DNA of 64,000 nt from Microbacterium thalassium (GCF_014208045.1 NZ_JACHML010000001.1:806001-870000); one strand, 5' to 3'. Positions 17,698 to 26,629 are shown, counted from the first letter of the stretch. The notes: generated by a model from the letters alone, not told the origin. Program-made: numbers and translations.

Positions 17698-18575
17698 CGG
17701 ATGACCTCCTTGAAGATCTGCGCGAGGCTCGGATGCTGCGGGGAGAAGCTCGCGACCGGGCCGCGCTCCAGCGCGAGGCGCAGCACGTGCTGCGCCGTCT
17801 CGTCGCTGTCGGCGTCGAAAACCGTCCGGTCCCCGTCCGCGTCGATCACCGTGACGCCGGGCTCGCCCTGGACAGGCGGCGGCGCCGCCGCCACCAGCTC
17901 GAAGCGTCGTGTCGAGTGCTGTGCGCGCAGGTCGTCGCGCGCCCCCGCCGCGCGGATCGAGCCGCCCGCGATGATGACGAGGTCGTCGCACAGGCGCTCG
18001 ACGACGTCGAGCTGATGCGACGAGAAGAGCACGGGGGCCCCGGCGGCCGCCCGCTGCTGCAGCACCCCCGCGACGACGTCGACGGCGAGCGGATCCAGCC
18101 CAGAGAACGGCTCGTCGAGGATCAGCACGTCGGGGTCGTGCACGAGCGCCGCGGCGATCTGCGCGCGCTGCTGGTTGCCCAGCGACAGCGTCTCGACGTT
18201 GTCGTTCAGGCGCTCGGCGAGCCCGAGACGCTCGAGCAGGTCGCGCGCGCGGGAGGTGGCATCCGCCTTCGAGAACCCGTGCAGGCGCGCGAGATAGGCG
18301 ATGTGCTCGAGCACCTTCATCTTCGGGTACAGCCCGCGCTCCTCGGGCATGTAGCCGAAGCGGCGTCGGTCGGCGGCCGTCAGCTCCGTGCCGTCGAGCG
18401 AGACGGTGCCGGCGTCCTTGGCGAGCACGCCCAGGATGATGCGCATCGCCGTGGTCTTGCCGGCGCCGTTGCCGCCGACGAAGCCGGTGAGGCGGCCGGG
18501 ACGGACGGTGAACGAGACGTCGTCGAGGGCTCGGAGGGCGCCGTAGCTCTTGGCCACCCCGGACAGCTGCAGCAT
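17694..18575 (-). CDS. ABC transporter ATPase (NatA-like)
   Basis: A 293-residue ATP-binding subunit with Walker A GGNGAGKT (about residues 34-41), Q-loop region near YMPEERGLYPKM, Walker B VLILDEPFSGLD and H-loop SSHQLD. The signature reads LSLGNQQR instead of LSGGQ, a known variant among NatA-like ATPases. A C-terminal extension of about 80 residues (ATDEAQ-type regulatory region, ending SLAQIFKEVIR) is typical of ABC-2 ATPases. It forms an operon with the permease downstream and follows a deazaflavin-reductase-like gene by 48 bp. Confidence 0.9.
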   Translation of the reverse strand: MLQLSGVAKSYGALRALDDVSFTVRPGRLTGFVGGNGAGKTTAMRIILGVLAKDAGTVSLDGTELTAADRRRFGYMPEERGLYPKMKVLEHIAYLARLHGFSKADATSRARDLLERLGLAERLNDNVETLSLGNQQRAQIAAALVHDPDVLILDEPFSGLDPLAVDVVAGVLQQRAAAGAPVLFSSHQLDVVERLCDDLVIIAGGSIRAAGARDDLRAQHSTRRFELVAAAPPPVQGEPGVTVIDADGDRTVFDADSDETAQHVLRLALERGPVASFSPQHPSLAQIFKEVIR

Positions 18576-18623
18576 GCGGCTCCTAGATCGGTTCCGCGCA
18601 CCACGCTACCCGGCGATGCGGCG

Positions 18624-19157
18624 TCAGGACTCCTCGCCCGCGGTGTCGGCGGCCGGGACGGATGCCTCGTCGACCTCGCCCGCGTCGTGCAGGCGCAGCG
18701 CCTCGGTGATGCCGAAGAACGTGATCGCCTTCGCCTCGTCCTCGGGGAGCGGCGCGGAGTCGATCGGCACGATCTCGAAGCCGTCCACGCGGTGCCGCCG
18801 GCCGTCCGTGTGCAGGACGCCCGAGCCCGCAGCGAGCAGGTTCTGCACCCACGACGCCTCGCGGCCGTAGACGAGCGAGACGACCCAGCCGTCGCCGTCG
18901 CGCCGCGCACCGACCGGCGTCTCGTACGCCTTGCCGGTCTTGCGGCCGACGTGCTCGATGACCGAGAACTGCTGGCCGGCGTCGCCGGCCGTCTTCAGCA
19001 CCTCGGGGTTGACCACGTCGCGCTGGAACTTCGTGAAGGCGCGGATGAACCGGCGATCTCGGGAGCGCACCCCCACCACCACCATCGTGATGACAGCGCC
19101 GACCGCGAGGGCGAGCAGTGTCACGAGTACCAGCAGGAATCCCAGGAGACGTTTCAT
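18624..19157 (-). CDS. Membrane-anchored deazaflavin-dependent nitroreductase-like protein
   Basis: A 177-residue protein. A clear N-terminal transmembrane helix (MKRLLGFLLVLVTLLALAVG, about residues 1-30) precedes a split-barrel domain of the nitroreductase/F420-dependent (Ddn-like) family, seen in SVIEHVGRKTGKAYETPVGARRDGDGW in two parts and VQNLLAAGSGVLHTDGRRHRV. Family members bind F420 or heme-like cofactors and reduce quinones or nitro compounds; the helix would place this one on the inner membrane face. It may head the ABC exporter transcript, as only 48 bp separate them. Confidence 0.8.
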   Translation of the reverse strand: MKRLLGFLLVLVTLLALAVGAVITMVVVGVRSRDRRFIRAFTKFQRDVVNPEVLKTAGDAGQQFSVIEHVGRKTGKAYETPVGARRDGDGWVVSLVYGREASWVQNLLAAGSGVLHTDGRRHRVDGFEIVPIDSAPLPEDEAKAITFFGITEALRLHDAGEVDEASVPAADTAGEES

Positions 19158-19345
19158 GTCGGCTCCGTCCGTCGTCTCGGTCGGTGACTCTCGCGTCCAC
19201 GGTAGGACGTGGGCCCGACGGGCGCCAGGGACTTTCGTCGTGCGTCACCGCTCGTTCTCACAGGAGACGCATAGGCCGGTCACGGGGCGCCCTTGAGCAG
19301 TGCCGACACGATGAGCTGCAAGACATCCGACGAGACGAGGTCGCC

Positions 19346-20308
19346 ATGCCGCACCCCCAGCCCGACATCACGCCCGACGGGCCCCGCTACGAGGGCCGCC
19401 TGCTCGCCAACCCCGAGGAGGAGGTCGTCGACCAGGGTCTGCGGTTCGACCTCGGCACGCTCGTCACGCGTCGCCGCGCGCTCGGCTTCTTCGCGATCGG
19501 CGCCGGGAGCCTCGCGCTCGCCGCGTGCGCCCCGGCGGCGAGCTCGAGCACCGCGACCACCGACGCCGCGACGGGGACCGCCACCGGCGGCTCGACCACG
19601 ACGACGACCGCCGCCGGCGAGATCCCCGACGAGACCGCAGGCCCCTACCCGGGTGACGGCTCCAACGGGCCCGACGTCCTGGAGGAGTCGGGCATCGTGC
19701 GTCAGGACATCCGCACGAGCACCGACGGATCGGTCACGGCCGTCGGCATCCCGATGACCCTCACGCTCAGCCTCATCGACATGGCGAACGGGAACATCCC
19801 CTTCGAGAACGTCGCCGTGTACGCGTGGCACTGCGACCGCGACGGCAACTACTCCCTCTACTCGGACGGCGTCACGAACATCGACTACCTGCGCGGTGTG
19901 CAGGTGGCCGATGCCGACGGCAATGTCAGCTTCACCAGCATCTTCCCTGCGTGCTACACCGGCCGCTGGCCGCACATCCACTTCGAGGTGTACCCGTCGG
20001 TCGACGACATCACCGACTCGGCGAACGCGATCGCCACCTCTCAGGTGGCGCTGCCGCAGGACGTGTGCGAGACCGTCTACGCGACGAGCGGCTACGAGAG
20101 CTCGGTGTCGAACCTGGCGCAGCTGTCGCTCGACACCGACAACGTCTTCGGCGACGACGGCGGCGAACTGCAGCTGGCCACGGTCACGGGGAACACCTCG
20201 AGCGGCTACCAGGTGAACCTCGCGGTCGCCGTCGACACGACCACCACGCCCACCGCCGGCAGCGTCGGCGGGGGCGGGCAGGGCGGCGGAGGCGGCCAGC
20301 GCCCGTAG
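19346..20308 (+). CDS. Intradiol-dioxygenase-like lipoprotein
   Basis: A 320-residue secreted protein. The long N-region ends in a twin-arginine-type signal (TRRRALGFFAIGAGSLALAAC) whose LAAC lipobox has its Cys at residue 61. A Thr/Ala/Ser-rich linker (62-95) leads to an intradiol ring-cleavage dioxygenase domain with TAGPYPGDGSNGPDV and the iron-ligand pattern Tyr (VYAWHCDRDGNY), Tyr (FPACYTGRW) and HxH (PHIHFEV). All four expected Fe(III) ligands appear present. The C-terminus ends in a Gly-rich tail. A lipid-anchored, outward-facing dioxygenase suggests action on extracellular catechol-like compounds, but no aromatic-catabolism genes adjoin it. ATG 19346 follows a GAGG ribosome site. Confidence 0.82.
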   Translation: MPHPQPDITPDGPRYEGRLLANPEEEVVDQGLRFDLGTLVTRRRALGFFAIGAGSLALAACAPAASSSTATTDAATGTATGGSTTTTTAAGEIPDETAGPYPGDGSNGPDVLEESGIVRQDIRTSTDGSVTAVGIPMTLTLSLIDMANGNIPFENVAVYAWHCDRDGNYSLYSDGVTNIDYLRGVQVADADGNVSFTSIFPACYTGRWPHIHFEVYPSVDDITDSANAIATSQVALPQDVCETVYATSGYESSVSNLAQLSLDTDNVFGDDGGELQLATVTGNTSSGYQVNLAVAVDTTTTPTAGSVGGGGQGGGGGQRP

Positions 20309-20317
20309 CGCGACGAA

Positions 20318-20387
20318 CGTCGGAGATCTCGGCGTCCGCCGGGCGATCCGGACCCAGATCCTCCCGCGGAAGCCGAGATCTCCGACG
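20318..20387. terminator. Long inverted repeat between convergent genes
   Basis: CGTCGGAGATCTCGGC (20318-20333) is an exact reverse complement of 20372-20387. The 38-base interior can fold further (TCCGCCGGG with CCCGCGGA). It separates the dioxygenase-like gene from xthA and likely stops transcription both ways; it could also be a dispersed extragenic palindrome. Confidence 0.7.
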
Positions 20388-20392
20388 CTGCG

Positions 20393-21232
20393 TCAGAAGA
20401 TCATGGGGCGGTCGTCGTCGTCCTGGCCCTCGAGGTCCAGGTCGACGACCACCGGCACGTGGTCGCTCGGGCCGTCGCCCTTGCGCTCGTCGCGGTGGAT
20501 GGCGGCGCCGGCGACGGCATCCGCGAAGGCCTGCGAGCCCAGGATGAAGTCGATGCGCAGCCCTTCGTTGCGGGGGAAGCGCAGCTGCTTGTAGTCCCAG
20601 TACGTGAAGCCGGTCGGCACCAGCGGTCGCACGACGTCCTGGACGCCGGCGGCCTCGAGCGCGGCGAACGCCTCGCGCTCGGGCTGCGAGATGTGGGTCG
20701 AGAAGCCGGGCACCAGCGACGGGTCGCCGTTGTCGGCATCCGTCGGCGCGATGTTGAAGTCGCCGACGAGCGCCAGCGGAAGGTCGGGGGATGCCGCGAG
20801 GGTCTCGCGCGTGTAGTCCTCCAGCGCTGTGAGCCAGTGCAGCTTGTAGTCGTAGTGCGGGTCGCCGAGGGCACGGCCGTTGGGGACGTACAGGCTCCAC
20901 ACCTTCACGCCGCCGACGGTCGCGCCGATCGCGCGGGCCTCCTGCGGGGCATCCGGGCCCTCGTGGCCCTTCGCGAAGCCGGGCATGGCGGGGAAGGCCG
21001 TCTCGACGTCCTCGATCGGCTCGCGGCTGGCGATCGCGACGCCGTTCCACTGCGAGAAGCCGTGCGCCTCGACGTGGTAGCCGGCCTCTTCGAACTTCTC
21101 GAAGGGGAACTGCTCGACCTTGCACTTGATCTCCTGCATGGCGAGCACGTCGACGCTCTCGCGCACCGCGAAGTCGACGATCCGGTCGACGCGGGCGCGG
21201 ATGGAGTTGACGTTCCAGGTGGCGAGGCGCAT
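20393..21232 (-). CDS. xthA: Exodeoxyribonuclease III
   Basis: A 279-residue AP endonuclease/3'-5' exonuclease. The diagnostic motifs are all visible: MRLATWNVNSIRAR at the start, the metal-binding Glu in LAMQEIKC, WSLYVPNGR, VGDFNIAPTD with the catalytic Asp-Asn, LRIDFILGS, and the C-terminal SDHVPVVVDL with the catalytic His. It removes abasic sites and 3' blocks in base-excision repair. ATG 21232 is the natural start of the fold; upstream sequence in the same frame is low-complexity. It is a single-gene unit ending at a long inverted repeat. Confidence 0.95.
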   Translation of the reverse strand: MRLATWNVNSIRARVDRIVDFAVRESVDVLAMQEIKCKVEQFPFEKFEEAGYHVEAHGFSQWNGVAIASREPIEDVETAFPAMPGFAKGHEGPDAPQEARAIGATVGGVKVWSLYVPNGRALGDPHYDYKLHWLTALEDYTRETLAASPDLPLALVGDFNIAPTDADNGDPSLVPGFSTHISQPEREAFAALEAAGVQDVVRPLVPTGFTYWDYKQLRFPRNEGLRIDFILGSQAFADAVAGAAIHRDERKGDGPSDHVPVVVDLDLEGQDDDDRPMIF

Positions 21233-21350
21233 GGGCTCCAGCCTAGGCGGGCGCAGGGAGCGCCCCGATCCACCGGCGCGATCCGCGGCCGTCCCCGACG
21301 GCGCCGTGTCGGCGCCAGGTTGCGGTATCCGCTGCACCGATCGTTGGCGC

Positions 21351-21414
21351 GGTTGCCGCGGTGTGCCGCCGTTGTGGTGTGCGGTTGCTGCGATGTGCCG
21401 CCGTGGCGGTGTTC
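21351..21414. repeat. Two degenerate 32-bp tandem units
   Basis: GGTTGCCGCGGTGTGCCGCC (start of 21351-21382) and GGTTGCTGCGATGTGCCGCC (start of 21383-21414) begin two 32-bp units that agree at about 27 positions. They lie between xthA and a TetR gene. No function is evident. Confidence 0.6.
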
Positions 21415-21429
21415 GCGTGTCCGGCGTGC

Positions 21430-22128
21430 TCAGGCGCCGGACTCTGCGACGCGGCGCCGCTCGAGGCCCTCGAGCAGGACGTCGACCGCGAACGCGAACT
21501 CGAACTCGTCGTCGCAGCCGCCCAGCGGGCCCGCGTGACTCGCGGCCATCGCCAGCTCGGCGACGTGCGGGAGCGCCACGGCCCACTGCGCGAGCTGCTC
21601 CGGCGACGGCCCCTCGTCCTGCGGGCGCTCGGAGTCGTCGAAGAGGTCCTGACTGAATCCCAGCAGGCGGCTGCCGAGCAGGTGGACCGCGTGGTGGCCG
21701 AGATCGACCGAGCAGCCGCCCGACCGCATGATGCCGAGCATCTGGTCGAGGCGCCGCAGCACGGCCGGCGACGCATCCGTCTGATCCGCCAGGATGCGCG
21801 CGGCCCACGGATGGCCGGACACCGCTCGGCGCGCGGCCATGATGTGCGCTCGCAGGCGCTCGGTCCACGGCGCATCGAGGCCCGGGTCGGCGTCCTCGAT
21901 GCGGGCGAGCACGGCATCCGTCATCGCGACCAGCAGGGCGTCCTTGTCGCGCACGTGGTGGTAGATCGACATGGGATCGACCTCGAGCTCTTGCGCGAGA
22001 CGTCGCATGCTCACCGCACCGAGACCGTCGCGATCGGCCAGGGCGACCGCCGCATCGACGATCGCCTCGCGGCTGAGCCGCCCGCCGCTGCGCGCGCGGC
22101 CCTCGGCGGTGGCGGTGCGGCGGGGCAT
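21430..22128 (-). CDS. TetR/AcrR family repressor
   Basis: A 232-residue TetR-type regulator. The HTH domain (about residues 15-65) reads SREAIVDAAVALADRDGLGAVSMRRLAQELEVDPMSIYHHVRDKDALL. The C-terminal part, with GHHAVHLLGSRLLGFSQDLF and a run of acidic residues, resembles the TetR_C ligand domain of tetracycline-repressor-like proteins. It is divergent from a deazaflavin-reductase-like gene, and three copies of CTAC-N3-GTAG lie between the two starts, so it very probably controls both. The inducer is unknown. Confidence 0.88.
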   Translation of the reverse strand: MPRRTATAEGRARSGGRLSREAIVDAAVALADRDGLGAVSMRRLAQELEVDPMSIYHHVRDKDALLVAMTDAVLARIEDADPGLDAPWTERLRAHIMAARRAVSGHPWAARILADQTDASPAVLRRLDQMLGIMRSGGCSVDLGHHAVHLLGSRLLGFSQDLFDDSERPQDEGPSPEQLAQWAVALPHVAELAMAASHAGPLGGCDDEFEFAFAVDVLLEGLERRRVAESGA

Positions 22129-22142
22129 CTCCCGATCATAGC

Positions 22143-22171
22143 TTGACGTCCTACACCGTAGGGTCTATCGT
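22143..22171 (+). promoter_or_regulatory. Candidate promoter of the reductase gene
   Basis: TTGACG (22143-22148) and TATCGT (22166-22171) are 17 bp apart. The first CTAC-N3-GTAG operator lies in the spacer, so a bound repressor would block this promoter. Confidence 0.55.
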
Positions 22172-22196
22172 CCTACAGTGTAGACCTACGGTGTAG
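22151..22196. promoter_or_regulatory. Three TetR half-palindrome operators
   Basis: CTACACCGTAG (22151-22161), CTACAGTGTAG (22173-22183) and CTACGGTGTAG (22186-22196) share CTAC-N3-GTAG. The first and third are exact reverse complements, giving a 12-bp perfect inverted repeat across the whole region. Confidence 0.75.
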
Positions 22197-22207
22197 AGGA
22201 GACCGCC

Positions 22208-22702
22208 ATGGACGACATCACCACGCAGACCGCCCGCCCGAAGCGAGCCACGTCGCTGCCGCCGCGGTGGATCATCCGGGGCTTCTGGGTCGGCCACCGC
22301 GCGCTGCTGCGCGCGACCGGCGACCGCGTCGGTCTGGCCGCCCCCGCGCCCGGCGGCAGGTTCGGCATGCTGCGCCTGCGCACGCTCGGACGCCGCAGCG
22401 GCCAGGAGCGCGAGGCGGTCATCGGCTACGCCGAGGACGGCGCGAACATCGTCACGCTCGCGATGAACGGGTGGGGCGCCGCCGAGCCGGCGTGGCTGCT
22501 CAATCTGCGGGCGCACCCCGAGGCGCACGTGGACCTCGTCGGCGGCGAGACCCGCCGCGTGCGGGCCCGCGAGGCGACCGGCGACGAGCGCGACCGGCTG
22601 TGGGCGCTCATCGACGGGTACGAGGGATACGGCGACCTCGAGGCGATGCCCGCGCTGCGCGGGACGCCCACCGCGGTCGTGGTCCTCGAGCCCGCCGACT
22701 GA
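22208..22702 (+). CDS. Nitroreductase/quinone reductase family (deazaflavin-dependent) protein
   Basis: A 164-residue soluble split-barrel protein. After about 45 residues it shows the family's core: FGMLRLRTLGRRSGQEREAVIGY, then GWGAAEPAWLLNLRAHPEAHVDLVGG and the closing AREATGDERDRLWALIDGY. These proteins bind deazaflavin F420 or flavin and modify small hydrophobic molecules. It lacks the membrane anchor of the paralogue at 18624. GGAG lies eight bases before the ATG. Control by the divergent TetR protein suggests an inducible detoxification or modification role. Confidence 0.82.
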   Translation: MDDITTQTARPKRATSLPPRWIIRGFWVGHRALLRATGDRVGLAAPAPGGRFGMLRLRTLGRRSGQEREAVIGYAEDGANIVTLAMNGWGAAEPAWLLNLRAHPEAHVDLVGGETRRVRAREATGDERDRLWALIDGYEGYGDLEAMPALRGTPTAVVVLEPAD

Positions 22703-22714
22703 TCGCCGAACCGC

Positions 22715-24115
22715 TCAGAGCGACCGGAGGATGTCCTCCACACGGTCCTTCGCGTCGCCGAACAGCATCGCCGCGTTCTCGCGGAAGAACAGCGGATTCT
22801 GCACGCCCGCGTAGCCCGAAGCCATCGATCGCTTGAAGACGATGACGTTGTCGGCCTCCCACACCCGCAGCACCGGCATGCCGGCGATGGGGCTGCCCGG
22901 GTCCTCTGCGGCGGCGGGGTTCACGGTGTCGTTGGCGCCGATCACGAGCACGACCGAGGTGTCGGCCAGGTCGTCGTTGATCTCGTCCATCTCGAGCACG
23001 ATGTCGTAGGGCACGCGCGCCTCGGCCAGCAGCACGTTCATGTGGCCGGGAAGGCGACCGGCGACCGGATGGATGCCGAACCGCACGTTCACACCGCGCT
23101 CCCGCAGTCGCTCGGTGAGCTCCGCGACGGGGTACTGCGCCTGGGCCACCGCCATGCCGTAGCCGGGCGTGATGACGACGCTCTGGGCGCCCGCGAGCAT
23201 CTCGGCGACGGTGTCGGCGTCGACCTCGCGGTGCTCGCCGACCTCGTCCTCGCCCTTCTTGGGCGCCTCGATGCCGAAGCCGCCGGCGATCACCGAGATG
23301 AACGACCGGTTCATCGCACGGCACATGATGTACGACAGATACGCACCCGACGAGCCGACGAGCGCGCCGGTGACGATCAGCAGGTCGTTGTTCAGCAGGA
23401 AGCCCGCCGCGGCGGCCGCCCAGCCCGAGTAGCTGTTGAGCATCGAGACGACCACCGGCATGTCGCCGCCGCCGATCGAGGCGACCAGGTGCCAGCCGAG
23501 CGCGAGCGCCAGGACCGTCACGATCACGAGCAGCCACAGCTCGGGCGTGATGACGTACCAGACCGTGAGGGCGACGAACGCGATCAGGGCCCCCAGGTTC
23601 AGGACGTTCTTGCCCGGCAGCACGAGCGGCTTGGACGACATGCGCGCCGAGAGCTTGAGGAACGCCACGATCGACCCGGTGAAGGTCACGGCGCCGATGA
23701 AGACGCCGATGAACACCTCGGCGTGGTGGATGTCGGCCAGCGCGCCTTCGAGTCCGGTGTCGTAGAGGGCTCCGTTCCATCCGACGAGCACGGCCGCGAG
23801 ACCCACGAACGAGTGCAGCAGCGCGATGAGCTCGGGCATCCCGGTCATCTCGACGACGCGCGCGCGCCACAGTCCGATCGCGGCGCCGGCGACCATCGCG
23901 ATGACGAGGAACGCCAGGCCGAGCGGCGCCTGCGGCTCGCCCCACGACGCCGTGAGCGTGAGCCAGATGGTGGCGGCGAGGGCGATCGCCATGCCGACGA
24001 TGCCGTAGGTGACGCCGCGGCGCGCGGTGTCGTGACGGCTGAGGCCGGCGAGGCTCAGGATGAACAGCAGCGCGGCGACGATGTACGCCGCGGTGGCGAT
24101 CGATGCGGCGGTCAT
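22715..24115 (-). CDS. pntB: NAD(P) transhydrogenase beta subunit
   Basis: A 466-residue subunit. About nine hydrophobic helices fill residues 1-260 (the proton channel dII), followed by the soluble NADP-binding domain dIII from about residue 285, with [43 protein letters not shown] and NDTVNPAA. This is the standard arrangement of PntB. Together with PntA it couples proton entry to hydride transfer from NADH to NADP. The start overlaps the pntA stop (ATGA at 24112-24115), so both are translated in a coupled way. Confidence 0.95.
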   Translation of the reverse strand: MTAASIATAAYIVAALLFILSLAGLSRHDTARRGVTYGIVGMAIALAATIWLTLTASWGEPQAPLGLAFLVIAMVAGAAIGLWRARVVEMTGMPELIALLHSFVGLAAVLVGWNGALYDTGLEGALADIHHAEVFIGVFIGAVTFTGSIVAFLKLSARMSSKPLVLPGKNVLNLGALIAFVALTVWYVITPELWLLVIVTVLALALGWHLVASIGGGDMPVVVSMLNSYSGWAAAAAGFLLNNDLLIVTGALVGSSGAYLSYIMCRAMNRSFISVIAGGFGIEAPKKGEDEVGEHREVDADTVAEMLAGAQSVVITPGYGMAVAQAQYPVAELTERLRERGVNVRFGIHPVAGRLPGHMNVLLAEARVPYDIVLEMDEINDDLADTSVVLVIGANDTVNPAAAEDPGSPIAGMPVLRVWEADNVIVFKRSMASGYAGVQNPLFFRENAAMLFGDAKDRVEDILRSL

Positions 24116-25662
24116 CGGGTGGCGCCCTTCTGGAACATCGCGAGCATTCGGCGGGTGACGGCGAAGCCGCCGAAGACGTTGATGCTGGCCACCAGCACCG
24201 CGATCCCGGCGAGGATCTGCACCGGCAGCTCAGGGGCGGTCAGCTGCACGATCGCGCCGACGATGATGATGCCCGAGATGGCGTTCGTAACGCTCATCAG
24301 GGGCGTGTGCAGCGCGTGCGTGACCTTGCTGATGACGTAGAAGCCGACCACGACCGACAGCGTCAGCACGGTGAGGTGCTGCGGCAGCGGCGCGGGCGCG
24401 ACCGCGCTGACGAGGAACAGCGCCGCGATCCCCAGGGCGATGAGGCCGGTCTTCACCCCCGGCGTCAGCCACGACTTCTTCACCGGCGATGCCTCGGCCG
24501 CGGCATCCGCTGCGGGCTTCGGTGCAGCCGACACCTGCACCGGCGGTGGTGGCCAGGTCGACTCGCCGTCGCGCACCACCGTGACCGAGCGCTGCACGAC
24601 GTCCTCGAAGTCGATCGTGAGCTCACCGTCCTTGGCGGGGGTGAGGAGCTTCAGCAGATTGACGAGGTTCGTGCCGTACAGCTGCGACGCCTGCGCCGGC
24701 AGACGCCCCGCGAGGTCGGTGTAGCCGAGGATGATGACGCCGTTGTCGGTGACGATGCGCTCGCCGGCGACCGACCCCTCGACGTTGCCGCCCTGGGCGG
24801 CGGCCATGTCGACGATGACGCTGCCGGGCTGCATGCTCGCCACGTCCGCAGCGGTGATCAGCCGCGGCGCCTGCCGGCCCGGGATGAGCGCCGTCGTGAC
24901 GATGATGTCGACATCGGCGGCCTGCTCGGAGTAGATCTCGGCGGCGCGCCGGTCGTACGCCTCCGTGGTGGCCTTGGCATAGCCGTCGGCCGAGACCTGC
25001 TTGTCCTCATCGGCGACGATCACCTCGAGATACTCGCCGCCGATGGAGCGCACCTGGTCGGCGACCTCGGGACGCGGGTCGGTGGCGCGCACGATCGCGC
25101 CGAGGCTCGACGCCGCGCCGATCGCGGCCAGCCCCGCGACGCCGGCTCCCGCGACGAGCACCTTGGCCGGCGGCACCTTGCCGGCCGCGGTGACCTGACC
25201 GGTGAAGAAGCGGCCGAACTCGTGCGAGGCCTCGACGATCGCGCGGTAGCCGGAGATGTTCGCCATCGAGCTGAGGACGTCCATCGACTGCGCGCGCGAG
25301 ATGCGCGGCACCGCGTCCATCGCGAGAGCCGTGATGCCGCGCGTGGCGAGGGCCTCGACGAGGTCCGGACGCAGCGCCGGCGAGAGCAGGCCGATGAGCG
25401 TCGCCCCGTCGGCGAGCCGGTCGATCTCGGCGGGCGTCGGCGGGTTCACCTTCAGCACGACATCGGACGACCAGGCTGTGTCGCCGTCGGTGACCGTGGC
25501 GCCGGCATCCGCGAAGGCTGCGTCGGGGAACGAGGAGGCGGCTCCCGCCCCCGCTTCGACCGCGACCTCGTACCCGAGGGCGATGATCTTGGCGACGGTG
25601 GCAGGGGTGGCGGCGACGCGGTTCTCACCGCTCGCCTCGGCCACGATGCCGATGCGCGTCAT
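24112..25662 (-). CDS. pntA: NAD(P) transhydrogenase alpha subunit
   Basis: A 516-residue PntA of the long, fused type. Residues 1-370 are the NAD-binding dI domain ([43 protein letters not shown] with the Rossmann glycines, ATDPRPEV, and [18 protein letters not shown]). A Pro/Ala-rich linker near 385-400 leads to a C-terminal set of four helices (about 420-505) that some actinobacteria encode as a separate gene. It supplies NADPH at the membrane. It is divergent from pyrE and first gene of the pntAB operon. Confidence 0.95.
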   Translation of the reverse strand: MTRIGIVAEASGENRVAATPATVAKIIALGYEVAVEAGAGAASSFPDAAFADAGATVTDGDTAWSSDVVLKVNPPTPAEIDRLADGATLIGLLSPALRPDLVEALATRGITALAMDAVPRISRAQSMDVLSSMANISGYRAIVEASHEFGRFFTGQVTAAGKVPPAKVLVAGAGVAGLAAIGAASSLGAIVRATDPRPEVADQVRSIGGEYLEVIVADEDKQVSADGYAKATTEAYDRRAAEIYSEQAADVDIIVTTALIPGRQAPRLITAADVASMQPGSVIVDMAAAQGGNVEGSVAGERIVTDNGVIILGYTDLAGRLPAQASQLYGTNLVNLLKLLTPAKDGELTIDFEDVVQRSVTVVRDGESTWPPPPVQVSAAPKPAADAAAEASPVKKSWLTPGVKTGLIALGIAALFLVSAVAPAPLPQHLTVLTLSVVVGFYVISKVTHALHTPLMSVTNAISGIIIVGAIVQLTAPELPVQILAGIAVLVASINVFGGFAVTRRMLAMFQKGATR

Positions 25663-25794
25663 GGGTGGTCTCCAATGCTCGGTGCGCGACGGGCGCCCGT
25701 TCGGGTCGGGCGTGTCGCGTCGGGGCGACAGACACGACTCTAGGTCTCGCGCAAGCCCTCGCGCTGTACATGACGCGCGAAGAACGGTCGAATT

Positions 25795-25800
25795 TATAGA
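25795..25800 (+). promoter_or_regulatory. Candidate -10 for a leaderless pyrE mRNA
   Basis: TATAGA ends eight bases before the pyrE ATG, so transcription would begin at or next to the start codon. No purine-rich ribosome site fits in the gap. Confidence 0.5.
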
Positions 25801-25808
25801 CTCGAGAT

Positions 25809-26387
25809 ATGACCATCGCCTCCACCTCCGAGCTCGAGCTCGACCGCCAGAACCTCATCGCGCTCATCAAGGGCGAGGCCGTGTTCCACGGCGACTTCAC
25901 GCTGTCCAGCGGCAAGAAGGCGTCGTACTACGTCGATATGCGCAAGCTCACGCTCGACCACCGCGCCGCGCCCGCGATCGGGCGGATCATGCTCGACCTC
26001 ATCCGCGACGTCGACGGCATCGTCGCCGTGGGTGGGCTGACGCTCGGCGCCGACCCGATCGCCAACGCCGTCATGCACGAGTCGGCGCGCACCACGACGC
26101 CGCTCGACGCGTTCGTCGTGCGCAAGGAGCCCAAGGACCACGGCCGCGGCCGCCAGGTCGAGGGCGCCGACGTGACCGGCAAGCGCGTCGTCGTCGTCGA
26201 GGACACCTCGACCACCGGCCAGTCCGCGCTCAAGGCCGTCGAGGCGCTGCGCCGCGAGGGCGCCGAGCCGGTCGCGGTCGCCGTCATCGTCGACCGCAAG
26301 ACCGGCGCGCAGGCCGCCGTCGAGGCCGAGGGCCTGGAGTGGCTCGCCGCGATCGACCTCGACGATCTGGGGCTCGAGCCGCAGTAG
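25809..26387 (+). CDS. pyrE: Orotate phosphoribosyltransferase
   Basis: A 192-residue type I phosphoribosyltransferase for the fifth step of pyrimidine synthesis (orotate plus PRPP to OMP). The substrate segment DFTLSSGKKASYYVDMRKLTLD is diagnostic of OPRT, the RKEPKDHGRGRQVEG loop is the mobile catalytic loop, and VVVVEDTSTTGQS is the PRPP-binding motif. It is unlinked to other pyr genes. The -10-like TATAGA eight bases upstream and absence of a ribosome site suggest a leaderless transcript. Confidence 0.95.
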   Translation: MTIASTSELELDRQNLIALIKGEAVFHGDFTLSSGKKASYYVDMRKLTLDHRAAPAIGRIMLDLIRDVDGIVAVGGLTLGADPIANAVMHESARTTTPLDAFVVRKEPKDHGRGRQVEGADVTGKRVVVVEDTSTTGQSALKAVEALRREGAEPVAVAVIVDRKTGAQAAVEAEGLEWLAAIDLDDLGLEPQ

Positions 26388-26410
26388 GGCTCGCCGCGGG
26401 CGGCGGAGCC
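26388..26410 (+). terminator. Weak hairpin after pyrE
   Basis: GGCTC and GAGCC close a GC-rich stem with one bulge directly after the pyrE stop. It lacks a U tract. Confidence 0.4.
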
Positions 26411-26445
26411 GCTACGATCGGCTCAGGCGACGACGGAGGTCAGGG

Positions 26446-26601
26446 ATGTTCATTCTGTACGCGGTGCTCTTCATTGCCGGGCTGTACCTGTTCGGCCTGG
26501 CGTTCAACCTCGCCGAGTACAACGCGCTGGTCTTCTTCGCCGGCATCCTGTGCATCTCGCTCGCGATGGCGCTGCCGTTCCACTTCACGCGACACGAATG
26601 A
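26446..26601 (+). CDS. 51-residue small membrane protein
   Basis: A short gene with a strong GGAGG site seven bases before its ATG and a TACGAT -10-like hexamer at 26412-26417. The 51 residues form two hydrophobic helices (about 1-20, FILYAVLFIAGLYLFGLAF, and about 26-45, ALVFFAGILCISLAMALPF) joined by NLAEYN, with a short basic tail (HFTRHE). It should be an integral inner-membrane protein. I do not recognise a family. It lies between pyrE and the GntR-type regulator on the opposite strand. Confidence 0.65.
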   Translation: MFILYAVLFIAGLYLFGLAFNLAEYNALVFFAGILCISLAMALPFHFTRHE

Positions 26602-26629
26602 CCGTTCGCCGCGGCCGGTGACGGCGCGG

